Below are positions 29,007 through 36,785 of a DNA stretch of 64,000 nt, piece after piece. Position 1 is the first letter of the stretch, and each line of letters opens with the position of its first letter. Source of the stretch: CAYLNH01 sp964384625 (GTDB lineage: Bacteria > Verrucomicrobiota > Lentisphaeria > JABSQK01); the NCBI GenBank assembly GCA_964384625.1, contig CAYLNH010000007.1:1-64000 (forward strand). The letters run 5' to 3'. Below the pieces are notes generated by a model, which saw nothing but the letters and a program-made list of their open reading frames with translations, made no database searches and was not told where the DNA came from. A program made the position numbers and the translations under genes.

Positions 29007-29370
29007 TCCCTGCCGGGGTCCGGGGCAGCGCCCCGCTTCCTTTTTCCTTTGCGCTTCCTTTGCGCGAAGCGCCATTCTCTGCCTTTCCGCGCCTTTGCGC
29101 GAAGCGCCATTCTCTGCTTTTGCGCGAAGCGCCCACTTTGTGGGGGTGCAGGGGGGCCACCGCCTCCCTGCCGGGGTCCGGGGCAGCGCCCCGCTTCCTT
29201 TTTCCTTTGCGCTTCCTTTGCGCGAAGCGCCATTCTCTGCCTTTCCGCGCCTTTGCGCGAAGCGCCATTCTCTGCTTTTGCGCGAAGCGCCCACTTTGTG
29301 GGGGTGCAGGGGGGCCACCGCCTCCCTGCCGGGGTCCGGGGCAGCGCCCCGCTTCCTTTTTCCTTTGCGC
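29004..29370. repeat. 158-bp tandem repeat, about 2.3 copies
   Basis: A unit beginning GCCTCCCTGCCGGGGTCCGG starts at 29004, 29162 and 29320, so the period is exactly 158. Each full unit contains the palindromic word GCGCGAAGCGC several times. Copies are nearly identical, indicating recent duplication. Frames across it give Ala/Arg-rich translations on both strands that look non-coding. Confidence 0.85.
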
Positions 29371-29377
29371 GAAGCGC

Positions 29378-29702
29378 CGCGCTTACCCGCGCCGCCGGGC
29401 CGCGTCAATAATGACGCGGAGCAGTAACCGGGGGNNNNNNNNNNNNNNNNNNNNNNNNNNNNNNNNNNNNNNNNNNNNNNNNNNNNNNNNNNNNNNNNNN
29501 NNNNNNNNNNNNNNNNNNNNNNNNNNNNNNNNNNCCGCGTCAATAATGACGCGGAGCAGTAACCGGAGGCACGCCGCGCTTACCCGCGCCGCCGGACCGC
29601 GTCAATAATGACGCGGAGCAGTAACCGGAGGCACGCCGCGCTTACCCGCGCCGCCGGGCCGCGTCAATAATGACGCGGAGCAGTAACCGGGGGTGCGCCG
29701 CG
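29378..29702. repeat. 62-bp tandem repeat of hairpins
   Basis: Units of 62 bp each contain the perfect stem-loop CCGCGTCAATAATGACGCGG (8-bp stem, ATAA loop) at 29400, 29535, 29597 and 29659. A gap of 100 N separates the first copy from the next three, so the true copy number is unknown. The array sits 140 to 440 bases before murC. Confidence 0.85.
29435..29534. other. Assembly gap (100 N)
   Basis: A round run of 100 N lies inside the 62-bp hairpin array. The length is probably a placeholder, because the repeat could not be assembled. Confidence 0.95.
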
Positions 29703-29819
29703 CCTGCCGTCCGGGCGCACGAAAACGGCCGTCAAAAGCCCCAGGCCCAGGGAAATTCGTTTGCATTGCCGAGGAACAGCGATTACTTAGATCCAGGAGG
29801 AAACGGAGGCCCCATCGCA

Positions 29820-31112
29820 ATGGAGAAACTTCCCTGGACACAAGTCCATTTCACCGGTATCGGCGGCGTCGGCATGACCGGACTCGCGCTCATCCTCGAC
29901 GACTTCGGCGTCCGTGTCAGCGGCACCGACATGGTCGAGTCGACCAACACGCGCATGCTCCGGGAACGCGGTTGCCGGATCAACATCGGGCACGCCGCCG
30001 ACCACGTCGAAACCCCCGACATTCTCGTGTTCTCGTCGGCCGTCCAGCCGGACAACCCGGAACGCCAACAGGCGACTGAGCTCGGCATTCCACAAATTCG
30101 CCGCGGCGACTTCCTGGCGGACCTGGCGAAGGCCTTTCCCCAACGTGTCTCCTGCGCCGGCTCCCACGGCAAAACCACGGTCTCGGCTATGCTCTCGCAT
30201 ATCCTGATCGAGACCGGCTGCGAGCCCGGCTACATGGTCGGCGGCACGGTTCCCGAACGCGAGTTCCCGGCGGCCGCCGGGCGCCGGGAGATCCTGGTTA
30301 CGGAAGTTGATGAGTCCGACGGCACCCAGGCGAAGATGCTGAGTACACACGCTATCGTGACCAACGCGGAAGACGACCATTGCTGGAGCGTCGGCGGCAT
30401 CGACAAACTCAAGGAGTGCTTTCGCACCTTTGCGGCGCGCAGTGATTTTCTGTTGGCCTACGACCTGCCCGAGACGCGCGAGTTGTTCAGCGATCATCCG
30501 CAGGTCGAATTCCTCGGCCCTGACGACGTGCGGTCCGACCTGCAGCTTCTGGTTCCCGGCGATCACAACCGGATCAACGCCACCTTATCCATCCGCATGG
30601 CGGCGCGGCTCAGTGTTGCCGAAGCCGACGCCGTCAGGGCCATGCAGACCTTCCCCGGCGTCGACCGCCGACAGAGCGTCCGCTACGAGGGCTCCGGCGT
30701 GTTGGTCATCGAAGACTACGCCCACCACCCGACCGAAGTCCGCGCCACGATTCAGGCCCTGCGCGAACGGCATCCGGACAAACGCCTGCGGCTCGTATTC
30801 CAGCCGCACCGGTTCGAGCGCATCGCCCGCTACGGCACGGATTTCTCCCGCGAACTCGCGGCAGCCGATGACGTCGTGGTCGTTCCCACGTTCGCCGCGT
30901 GGCTGGATGACGCGGAGAAAGGCGATCCCGCCGCCATCGCCGCGGGGATCAGCGGGATCCCGGCACGGTTTGATGAACGGCCGTACAAGGAACTCGCCGA
31001 CGATCTCGCACAGACTGCCGATAACGGCGATCTCATTGCGGTCTTCGGCGCCGGCTCGGTGACGAAGCTGATCCCACTGTTGATTGAGGCTTTGAAGAAG
31101 GGAGGCAAGTGA
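29820..31112 (+). CDS. murC: UDP-N-acetylmuramate--L-alanine ligase
   Basis: This 430-residue Mur ligase has an N-terminal UDP-binding part HFTGIGGVGMTGLALILDD, the ATP loop GSHGKTTVSAML (about 117-128), TNAEDDHCWSVGGIDKLKE in the central domain and VIEDYAHHPTEVRATIQALR in the C-terminal domain. It adds the first L-Ala to UDP-MurNAc in the cytoplasm during peptidoglycan synthesis. GGAGG is present 12 bases before ATG, rather far. The ddl gene overlaps its stop (TGATG), forming a two-gene cell-wall operon. Mpl is a less likely alternative because of the ddl linkage. Confidence 0.93.
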   Translation: MEKLPWTQVHFTGIGGVGMTGLALILDDFGVRVSGTDMVESTNTRMLRERGCRINIGHAADHVETPDILVFSSAVQPDNPERQQATELGIPQIRRGDFLADLAKAFPQRVSCAGSHGKTTVSAMLSHILIETGCEPGYMVGGTVPEREFPAAAGRREILVTEVDESDGTQAKMLSTHAIVTNAEDDHCWSVGGIDKLKECFRTFAARSDFLLAYDLPETRELFSDHPQVEFLGPDDVRSDLQLLVPGDHNRINATLSIRMAARLSVAEADAVRAMQTFPGVDRRQSVRYEGSGVLVIEDYAHHPTEVRATIQALRERHPDKRLRLVFQPHRFERIARYGTDFSRELAAADDVVVVPTFAAWLDDAEKGDPAAIAAGISGIPARFDERPYKELADDLAQTADNGDLIAVFGAGSVTKLIPLLIEALKKGGK

Positions 31113-32059
31113 TGCTGGAACTGCGGCATTTCAAAGAATACCACCGCGACGTCAAAGTCGGCGTCATGATGGGCGGCACCTCGTCGGAACGCGAGGTCTC
31201 GCTGAATTCGGGGCGGGCGATTCTGGAAGCCTTGGAACAAGCCGGGTTCCAGGTGCGCCCCATCGTCCTGGATGCGAACGCTCTGCCGGATACGGCACGT
31301 GAGTTCGACGTCATCTTCCCGGCGCTGCACGGCGGGTTCGGCGAGGACGGCGGCATCCAGGACCTCCTTGACGACGCGAACATTGTTTACGTCGGCAGCG
31401 GTCCGCAAGCGAGCCGCATCATCATGGACAAGACGGAGACGAAAGCCGTCCTGCGCGGCGCCGGCCTGCCGGTTCCCGGCGGGCGCCTGCTGAACAACTC
31501 GGCGGAGACCTTCCCCGAAGAACTCCGCTTCCCGGTGGTCGTCAAACCCAACAGCGGCGGTTCCAGCGTCGGCATGAGCATCGTGCGCAACCCGCACGAA
31601 TGGGGGCCGGCACTGTCGGAGGCCTTCCGCGAAGAACCCGTCGTGCTGGTGGAACAACTGCTGCGCGGCCAGGAACTGACCGTCGGCCTGATCGACGGCG
31701 AGCCGTTGACGCCGGTGGAAATCGTGCCGCCCGGCGATTTCTACGATTACGACGCCAAGTACACCTACGCTTTCGGTCAGACCCAATACTTCTGCCCGCC
31801 CCACACCGTCACAGACGATCGCTGGGACGAACTCAAGGACATTGCCCGGGACGCCTACCACGTTCTCGGCGCCCGCGACCTGCTGCGGGTCGACCTGATG
31901 CTCGACAAACCGCACGGCCGCCCGAAGATCCTCGAAGCCAACAGCATTCCGGGATTCACCGCGACCAGCCTGTTGCCCAAAGCCGCCGGGGAAGCCGGCA
32001 TCAGCTTCGAACAGCTCTGCACCCATCTGGTCCTGACCGCGCTCGAACGGAACCGCTGA
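31112..32059 (+). CDS. ddl: D-alanine--D-alanine ligase
   Basis: This 315-residue ATP-grasp ligase has KVGVMMGGTSSEREVSLNSG at the N-terminus, ALHGGFGEDGGIQDLL, the lysine loop VVKPNSGGSSVGMS and the C-terminal metal/ATP segment KILEANSIPGFTATSLLP (the usual xxEvNtxPGmT, with S-I here). The Ser-Val-Gly loop is intact. It joins two D-alanines for the peptidoglycan stem. A GTG three bases upstream of the ATG could also serve as start. It is coupled to murC by overlapping stop/start codons. Confidence 0.95.
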   Translation: MLELRHFKEYHRDVKVGVMMGGTSSEREVSLNSGRAILEALEQAGFQVRPIVLDANALPDTAREFDVIFPALHGGFGEDGGIQDLLDDANIVYVGSGPQASRIIMDKTETKAVLRGAGLPVPGGRLLNNSAETFPEELRFPVVVKPNSGGSSVGMSIVRNPHEWGPALSEAFREEPVVLVEQLLRGQELTVGLIDGEPLTPVEIVPPGDFYDYDAKYTYAFGQTQYFCPPHTVTDDRWDELKDIARDAYHVLGARDLLRVDLMLDKPHGRPKILEANSIPGFTATSLLPKAAGEAGISFEQLCTHLVLTALERNR

Positions 32060-32107
32060 AGGCGACCGCATCAGGGCGCGCCGAACCTTCCGGCGGCGGG
32101 TTCCGAT

Positions 32108-32190
32108 ACGCCCGCCGCGAAAAGACAGCCGGATCGGGTTCCTGCTCGCCGAAAAGAGACCCCAGACTGGCTTGGGACTTGGCTACACCC
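32108..32190 (-). repeat. Dispersed repeat family R2, copy 2 (inverted)
   Basis: Read on the minus strand, this copy has CACCCTTTTCGCGGAGGGTG, TAGCCAAGTCCCAAGC and TCTGGGGTCTCTTTTCGGC, then AGCAGGAACCCGATCC and a second TTTTCGCGG. The order of blocks is the same as in copies 3 and 4. It follows the ddl gene. Confidence 0.6.
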
Positions 32191-32284
32191 TCCGCGAAAA
32201 GGGTGAGTAACGCTGCTCGGCCTCAAATCCCCAAGGGATTGTGGTGTCCCGCTCCGAGAAAAACCCCCGTTAGCTCGTCTGACG

Positions 32285-32425
32285 GGTGAAAGAGTTGTTT
32301 AAGTCGGTACCGCCCCCCCGTCTCAAACTCCCCTTGCTTCAGCGGCTTTGCGAGCATGCTCACAAAGCCGCTGAAGCAAGGGGAGTTTGAGACGGGAACA
32401 GACGTCGCATCAAACAACTCATTCA
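32285..32425. repeat. Large near-perfect palindrome
   Basis: The core 32317-32396 is an 80-bp palindrome centred on GCATGC with a single mismatched pair (32351/32362). The arms begin CCCGTCTCAAACTCCCCTTG (32317) and the complement runs to 32396. The symmetry continues imperfectly outward, with GAGTTGTTT at 32292-32300 facing AAACAACTC at 32412-32420, giving about 135 bp. No gene is supported in 32060-32529; apart from this and R2 copy 2 it holds a direct repeat TTTCGCGGCAGGTGTGGC at about 32462 and 32514. Confidence 0.85.
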
Positions 32426-32529
32426 CGCACGACACAAGGCCATGGGGGTCTCCAGAAGGCTTTTCGCGGCAGGTGTGGCGACCATCCCCTTCAGTCCAGC
32501 CGTGGGAAATCGTTTCGCGGCAGGTGTGG

Positions 32530-33342
32530 CTACGGTACCGACGGCATCAGCACGTCGGCGTTCGCCCGGACCGTTGCCGCGAGCTGCTCCGCCGTCATCC
32601 CCCGCAACGCCGCCGCCCGCTCGTACAACCGCGGGATGATCCCCGGTTCGTTCAGCTTCTCCGGACAAAGACCGGCCTCTCTGTCGGCAGCCGTCAGCAA
32701 TGGTTGGCGGAAGAGATCCGGAGAATCGGTTTCGAGCACAATCCGATCCAGCGGCGCCGCACAGAAGGCATCACGCAGGGCCTCCCTGGTGTTCTGCACC
32801 AGGGTCGGCGAGAACGAGATCAGCACCCCGAGGTCGAGCAGGCGATACATCAGCTTTCGCGAGCCGCCGAACGAATGGACCATGATCACGTCGTCCTCAA
32901 CCTCGCGGTCGCGCAGGATTCCCTCGAGCCGATCCCAGGCTTTGACGCAATGAACCGCCGCCGGCCGATTCAATTCCCGGGCCAGCTCGAGCTGGGCTTC
33001 AAACACGTCCTCCTGCTCCGTGTAGCCGGACTCAACGAAATGCCGGTCCAAGCCGATCTCGCCGATGCCGCAGGGGGTGCCGACCGCCTTCGTCCGCAGG
33101 AGCTCCTGCCACTCGCCGGCAAAGCGCTCGACAAACCATGGGTGCAATCCGAGGAACGGCACGACGCCTTCACGGTCCGCAGCCAGATCAAGGACCTCCT
33201 GCCAGTCCTCCGGGCTGGTGCCGTTGCAGAGGAACTGCCCGACCCCGCGATCGCGGGCCCGGGCCAGGACATCATCCAGGACCGGGCGCAAACGCTCGTC
33301 CTGAAGATGCAGATGGCAATCGATGAATTGCAGGTCGGCCAT
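32530..33342 (-). CDS. TatD family metal-dependent hydrolase
   Basis: This 270-residue TIM-barrel protein begins MADLQFIDCHLHL, with the first His pair, then IGEIGLDRHFVE (metal Glu), AAVHCVKAWD and VHSFGG (His ligands) and LETDSPDLF (final Asp). These are the TatD signature residues in order. Family members are 3'-5' exonucleases or deoxyribonucleases acting in DNA repair and RNA turnover; the exact substrate is unknown. It stands alone between repeats and an FHA/sigma pair on the same strand, 24 bases after the FHA gene stop, so it may be the last gene of that operon. Confidence 0.87.
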   Translation of the reverse strand: MADLQFIDCHLHLQDERLRPVLDDVLARARDRGVGQFLCNGTSPEDWQEVLDLAADREGVVPFLGLHPWFVERFAGEWQELLRTKAVGTPCGIGEIGLDRHFVESGYTEQEDVFEAQLELARELNRPAAVHCVKAWDRLEGILRDREVEDDVIMVHSFGGSRKLMYRLLDLGVLISFSPTLVQNTREALRDAFCAAPLDRIVLETDSPDLFRQPLLTAADREAGLCPEKLNEPGIIPRLYERAAALRGMTAEQLAATVRANADVLMPSVP

Positions 33343-33366
33343 GGCCGTTCCCCGGCATTCGGGTTC

Positions 33367-33810
33367 TCAGTCGTCCGGCTCGAGGCCGCCGGAACGCGCG
33401 AAGACCAGCAGATAGGGCCCCAACTGGATGGCGTCGCCGTCGTGCAGGTGGTGCTCAGGCGTCCGTTCGCCGTTGACGTAGACGCCGTTCGTCGACTTGT
33501 TGTCGATCAACATGCGGAAGGGCTGTTTGGGGTAAATGGACAGGTGTTTGCCGGAAATCGACTCATGATCCAGCATCAGACTGCAGTCCGGGAACCGGCC
33601 GATCGTCGCCTCAGCGTCGTCCAGGCGAAACCAGAACGGGGCATCGCCTTTCTTGACCACCAGCAGGTAATCGCCGGGCTCGGACGGGATCGGATTGCGC
33701 GAGAGCAGACGGTAAACGGCCTTCAGTCGCTTACTGATCTGCGGCGGCGCTTCCACCGACCGGCGCTCCCGGTAGCAGTCACACAGGCGTTGTTCAAAGT
33801 CGTCCGTCAT
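33367..33810 (-). CDS. FHA domain protein
   Basis: This 147-residue protein has a short N-terminal helical part and an FHA domain from about residue 60: ATIGRFPDCSLMLDHESISG (the GR...S..H core, with KHLSIY) then LIDNKSTNGVYVNGERT. The Arg, Ser, His and Asn that read phosphothreonine are present. It overlaps the ECF sigma gene by four bases (ATGA), so it probably modulates that sigma factor or its phosphorylated regulator. No kinase is encoded nearby. Function beyond phosphopeptide binding is inferred. Confidence 0.85.
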   Translation of the reverse strand: MTDDFEQRLCDCYRERRSVEAPPQISKRLKAVYRLLSRNPIPSEPGDYLLVVKKGDAPFWFRLDDAEATIGRFPDCSLMLDHESISGKHLSIYPKQPFRMLIDNKSTNGVYVNGERTPEHHLHDGDAIQLGPYLLVFARSGGLEPDD

Positions 33811-34424
33811 CCCGTCTCTCCCAATTCCTGGCGCAGTCCGTCGACCTCGCGCCGCAGCATTGTCATCAACCGATTCTTATGTTGATAGATCGTGTTGCGA
33901 TCGAGGCCGAGGGCTTCACTGACGTCGGCGACCTCCTTCTGCTCGAGGACATACAGACGGAATGACCGGAAGGTGCTGCCGTCGACCTTGCGTTTCACCC
34001 GCTCCAGCGCCGTGGCGAAGATGTTGTTTTCCCATTCCCGTTCCCATTCCTCCAAGGGGTCGTCAAGGCCGTCTTCCAGCAGTTGGCTGCGGCCCGGGAA
34101 TTTCTCCTGGCGGATGGAGGAATAGAACATGTAGCGTTGCTCGCGGCGGAAGGCGTCCTGCACGCGGCCCTGAACGATACGGAACAGGAACGACCGGAAC
34201 CGGCCGATCGCCGGGTCGTATTGGAAGTCGGGCATCTTCTTGAAGAGCACCAGCATGGTCTCCTGGAGCACATCGTTGGACATGGTATCGGAGCAGCCGC
34301 GATAGCGCGCAAACCGGAGAATCAAGCCGGCATAGAAATCAAAGAAGTCCTGCCAGGCGCCGTGGTCGTCCTGGTCCTTAAGTCGCTCCAGCAGGGTTTT
34401 GCTGGTCTTGTCCTGGTCACGCAT
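33807..34424 (-). CDS. ECF-type RNA polymerase sigma factor
   Basis: This 205-residue protein has region 2 (DFYAGLILRFARYRGCSDTM, then DVLQETMLVLFKKMPDF, GRFRSFLFRIVQGRVQDAFR) and region 4 (LEQKEVADVSEALGLDRNTI then YQHKNRLM). It resembles planctomycete-type ECF sigmas. A strong promoter (TTGATT-17-TATAGT) lies upstream. The overlapping FHA gene replaces the usual anti-sigma gene, suggesting control by a Ser/Thr phosphorylation signal. Target promoters are unknown. Confidence 0.88.
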   Translation of the reverse strand: MRDQDKTSKTLLERLKDQDDHGAWQDFFDFYAGLILRFARYRGCSDTMSNDVLQETMLVLFKKMPDFQYDPAIGRFRSFLFRIVQGRVQDAFRREQRYMFYSSIRQEKFPGRSQLLEDGLDDPLEEWEREWENNIFATALERVKRKVDGSTFRSFRLYVLEQKEVADVSEALGLDRNTIYQHKNRLMTMLRREVDGLRQELGETG

Positions 34425-34477
34425 GAAGACTGGCCCGTTTCGGTTCCCGATCCCGCACAGAGGCTGGCGGCGCCCGG

Positions 34478-34506
34478 ACTATAGTGCGCCTCCCGGCCGA
34501 AATCAA
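34478..34506 (-). promoter_or_regulatory. Sigma-70 type promoter of the ECF sigma/FHA genes
   Basis: On the minus strand TTGATT (complement of 34501-34506) and TATAGT (complement of 34478-34483) are exactly 17 bp apart. The -10 lies 54 bases before the sigma factor ATG. This is the best-looking promoter in the window. Confidence 0.65.
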
Positions 34507-34647
34507 TCGCCTGCCGGACACGCGCTTGGCCTTGAGGTCCACCGGTTTCGGCGCTAGGGTTAGGCGGTTCCCCGATTGGGGCGGATGGTGCTGCTGCCGC
34601 ACACTGTCCGGATATGACGTCGAAGCGAACAGAGGAGTTGGGTTGCG

Positions 34648-35256
34648 ATGAAACAACCGTTGTTGGAGCAGATTCCGAAGCACCTGGCCCTGGTGCTTTG
34701 TCTTGGTATTGCCGCGCTGACCGGCGGCTGCGGCTCGGACGGGCCGCCGCCGGAACCGAAACCGGAAGTCGGCGTGTACCTGCAGTATAATGTCCACGTC
34801 CAGGATCTCGGCCGCGGCGCCAGGCATTCCTATCGCGCCAGCTACCTCAACAACATCGATCCCGGCAAGGGCCACCTGATCCTCCCGGTCAACACCGAAG
34901 TGCTCTTCCTGCGCTGGCGCGGCGGCTTCGCCTTCCGCATGGTCGGCGAGCGCGACAACATCCTCTACACGTTCGACCGCCGCCGGGTCGGCCTGTCCGC
35001 CCGCGAATACCAGAAGATCATCGCCGGCCCCAAGCCCCGGAACCTGGACGGCTTCTCGCCGATCGACATGAAGGGCATCCAGGAAGGCAAAGCTTACCTC
35101 GGCATGACCAAGGAAGGCGTCATGGTCGCGCTGGGCTATCCGTCGCCCCATAAAACCAAAGCGCCGGACGCCGATACGTTTGTCTACTGGAAGGACGGCC
35201 GCCAGACGCTGACCGTCGAATTCAACGCCGACGGCAAAGTCGCCAACATCAAATAG
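34648..35256 (+). CDS. Lipoprotein with SmpA/OmlA-like C-terminal fold
   Basis: This 202-residue protein starts with a signal and lipobox (LTGGCGS, Cys about 28), then a Pro-rich linker. The C-terminal part GKAYLGMTKEGVMVALGYPS and FVYWKDGRQTLTVEFNADGK resembles the BamE/SmpA-type fold, in which G-M-T-K-x-x-V...G.P is typical. It is probably anchored in the inner or outer membrane, facing the periplasm. The downstream fabG-like gene starts 12 bases later on the same strand, so the two may be cotranscribed. The exact role is unknown. Confidence 0.7.
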   Translation: MKQPLLEQIPKHLALVLCLGIAALTGGCGSDGPPPEPKPEVGVYLQYNVHVQDLGRGARHSYRASYLNNIDPGKGHLILPVNTEVLFLRWRGGFAFRMVGERDNILYTFDRRRVGLSAREYQKIIAGPKPRNLDGFSPIDMKGIQEGKAYLGMTKEGVMVALGYPSPHKTKAPDADTFVYWKDGRQTLTVEFNADGKVANIK

Positions 35257-35268
35257 ACGAGGGCACCC

Positions 35269-35994
35269 GTGGCTGATAAACTCGCGCTGGTGACGGGGGC
35301 AAGCAAGGGAATCGGCGCTGCCATCGCGACCGGCCTCGCGGCGGACGGCTTTGACATCTGGCTGAACTACCGCAGCGATCACGACGCCGCCGACCAGGTG
35401 GCGGCCGACGTCGCCGCGGCGGGCGCCGCCTGTACGAAGCTCAGCTTCGACGTTGCCGACGACGCCGCAGCCGCCGAGGCCCTTGAGCCGCTCCTGGCCG
35501 AGCGCACGCCCGACGTCCTGGTGAACAACGCGGGCTTCAGTCAGGATACCATGATGTTCTGGATGAGCCGCGACGAGTGGAGCGACGTGCTGAATGTGCA
35601 CCTCAACGGTTTCTTCTTCGTCACCAAACTGGTTCTGGGCGGGATGCTGACCAGGCGGTCCGGGCGGATCATCAATATCGTCTCCACCTCGGGCCAGACC
35701 GGTCTCCCCGGCCAGGTCAACTACGCCACGGCGAAGGCCGGCCTGATCGGCGCCACCAAGGCGCTGGCGGTCGAGGTCGCCAAACGCAATGTCCTGGTCA
35801 ACGCGGTGTCCCCCGGCTTCATCGAGACGCGGATGACGGATGACCTGCCGCTGGAGACGATCCTGCCGATGATACCCGTTGGACGGGTCGGCAAAGCCGA
35901 GGACGTCGCCGCGGCCGTCCGCTTTCTGAGTTCCGCCGGCGCCGCCTACATCACCGGCCAGGTGCTGTCGGTCAACGGCGGCGCCTATATGTAG
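35269..35994 (+). CDS. 3-oxoacyl-ACP reductase-like SDR
   Basis: This 241-residue short-chain dehydrogenase begins at a GTG and shows LVTGASKGIGAA (cofactor loop), VNNAGFS, INIVSTSGQTGLPGQVNYAT (catalytic Ser and Tyr of YxxxK with AKAG) and the C-terminal ITGQVLSVNGGAYM. These are FabG hallmarks, and the Arg-rich segment after the first strand (NYRSD) suggests NADPH. It would reduce a 3-oxoacyl group in the cytoplasm. No acyl carrier protein or other fab genes are adjacent, so it may be a stand-alone FabG paralogue of another pathway. Confidence 0.85.
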   Translation: MADKLALVTGASKGIGAAIATGLAADGFDIWLNYRSDHDAADQVAADVAAAGAACTKLSFDVADDAAAAEALEPLLAERTPDVLVNNAGFSQDTMMFWMSRDEWSDVLNVHLNGFFFVTKLVLGGMLTRRSGRIINIVSTSGQTGLPGQVNYATAKAGLIGATKALAVEVAKRNVLVNAVSPGFIETRMTDDLPLETILPMIPVGRVGKAEDVAAAVRFLSSAGAAYITGQVLSVNGGAYM

Positions 35995-36015
35995 GCCGGA
36001 TTTCGTCGTGCGTCA

Positions 36016-36108
36016 GTCACGGGGAGCGGCCCCCGCGTGCTGCTCTCCTGCCACCGGCCGGCTTGACCTGCCGGTGGTGGAACGGCGGCAGACGCTACTC
36101 CCCGTGAC
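36016..36108 (+). other. Long-range stem enclosing a hairpin
   Basis: GTCACGGGGAG (36016-36026) is exactly complementary to CTCCCCGTGAC (about 36098-36108), and between them CCACCGGC and GCCGGTGG (36051-36077) form a perfect eight-base inner stem. The structure follows the fabG-like stop. It may be a terminator region or part of an untranslated RNA; it is upstream of the rpmA promoter, so it is not in the rpmA leader. Confidence 0.4.
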
Positions 36109-36138
36109 CAACGCATTGCCGAATTTCCGGCATGAGGC

Positions 36139-36166
36139 TGGACATGCACGGCCTCAGAGCTATATT
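36139..36166 (+). promoter_or_regulatory. Putative promoter of rpmA
   Basis: TGGACA (36139-36144) and TATATT (36161-36166) are 16 bp apart. A leader of about 75 nt with TGAGGAG follows before the rpmA ATG. Confidence 0.5.
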
Positions 36167-36246
36167 CCCTGCCTTTCCCGCCTGGCACGGCGGCGCGATC
36201 CCGCCGGCCGGCAGAGCCTTGGAACAGCAGTTGAGGAGTTTCAGCT

Positions 36247-36504
36247 ATGGCACATAAAAAGGGGCAATCCAGTTCACGGAACGGCCGTGACAGCAACCCG
36301 CAGATGCGCGGGATCAAAGTCTACGGCGGCCAGAAAGTCCGCGCCGGCAACATCCTGGTCCGTCAGTGCGGCACCAAATGGAAGCCCGGCCGGAACGTCG
36401 GTCTCGGCAAAGACTACACGATCTTTGCGCTGGTCGACGGCACCTGCGAGTATGAGAAGAAACAGAAGAAGACCTTCGTCAACGTCGTCCCGGCCGAAGC
36501 GTAA
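36247..36504 (+). CDS. rpmA: Large ribosomal subunit protein bL27
   Basis: This 85-residue protein begins MAHKKGQSSSRNGRDSNPQM and continues GIKVYGGQKVRAGNILVRQC and GRNVGLGKDYTIFALVDG, a full L27. The N-terminal tail reaches the peptidyl transferase centre; here no cleavable extension is present. In most bacteria rplU (L21) is directly upstream, but here rpmA stands alone with its own promoter and a terminator. The RBS TGAGGAG is well placed. Confidence 0.97.
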   Translation: MAHKKGQSSSRNGRDSNPQMRGIKVYGGQKVRAGNILVRQCGTKWKPGRNVGLGKDYTIFALVDGTCEYEKKQKKTFVNVVPAEA

Positions 36505-36527
36505 GGTCCTGCCAGCCAATTTCAGCT

Positions 36528-36556
36528 AACCCCGAGTTTGTTATGAGCTCGGGGTT
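36528..36556 (+). terminator. Rho-independent terminator after rpmA
   Basis: AACCCCGAG and CTCGGGGTT form a nine-base stem around an 11-base loop, followed by TTCTCTGGTTT. It begins 23 bases after the rpmA stop. Confidence 0.65.
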
Positions 36557-36697
36557 CTCTGGTTTACCGCCCAATCGCCGCCCGGCAGCGACCTGCCCGG
36601 AACTGCCCCGCCGCCGGCGAGACCCCCGCTCCAGCCGCCGGCCGCCCTCCCTGTATCAACGATTTTCCGCCTCAAGTCAAAATTTCTGAATACTTTT

Positions 36698-36711
36698 TGC
36701 AACTCGTTGCA
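36698..36711 (+). promoter_or_regulatory. TGCAACTCGTTGCA palindrome, possible metalloregulator site
   Basis: A perfect inverted repeat TGCAAC-TC-GTTGCA follows a T-run (TTTTTGCAA) and lies about 75 bases before the ferritin-like gene. TTGCAA-type dyads are used as Fur-family boxes in some bacteria. The regulator is not encoded here, so this is a guess from position and symmetry. Confidence 0.35.
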
Positions 36712-36785
36712 TCTCAAGGGCAGAGACGGAAAATCGCGCCGGAGAATCAAACGGGTGGCCCGACAACAATAAGGAGAATCAGAAC

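Noticed and set aside
28785..29608. Frames reading through the 158-bp and 62-bp tandem arrays
   Set aside because: The translations are repetitive on both strands and include the N gap; they mirror the DNA repeats.
29376..29702. CRISPR-like array in the 62-bp repeat
   Set aside because: Whole 62-bp units are the same, so there are no variable spacers, and no cas genes are near.
32223..32435. Short frames with LKQGEFETG on both strands of the palindrome
   Set aside because: The peptide is shared only because the DNA is a palindrome; no RBS or family.
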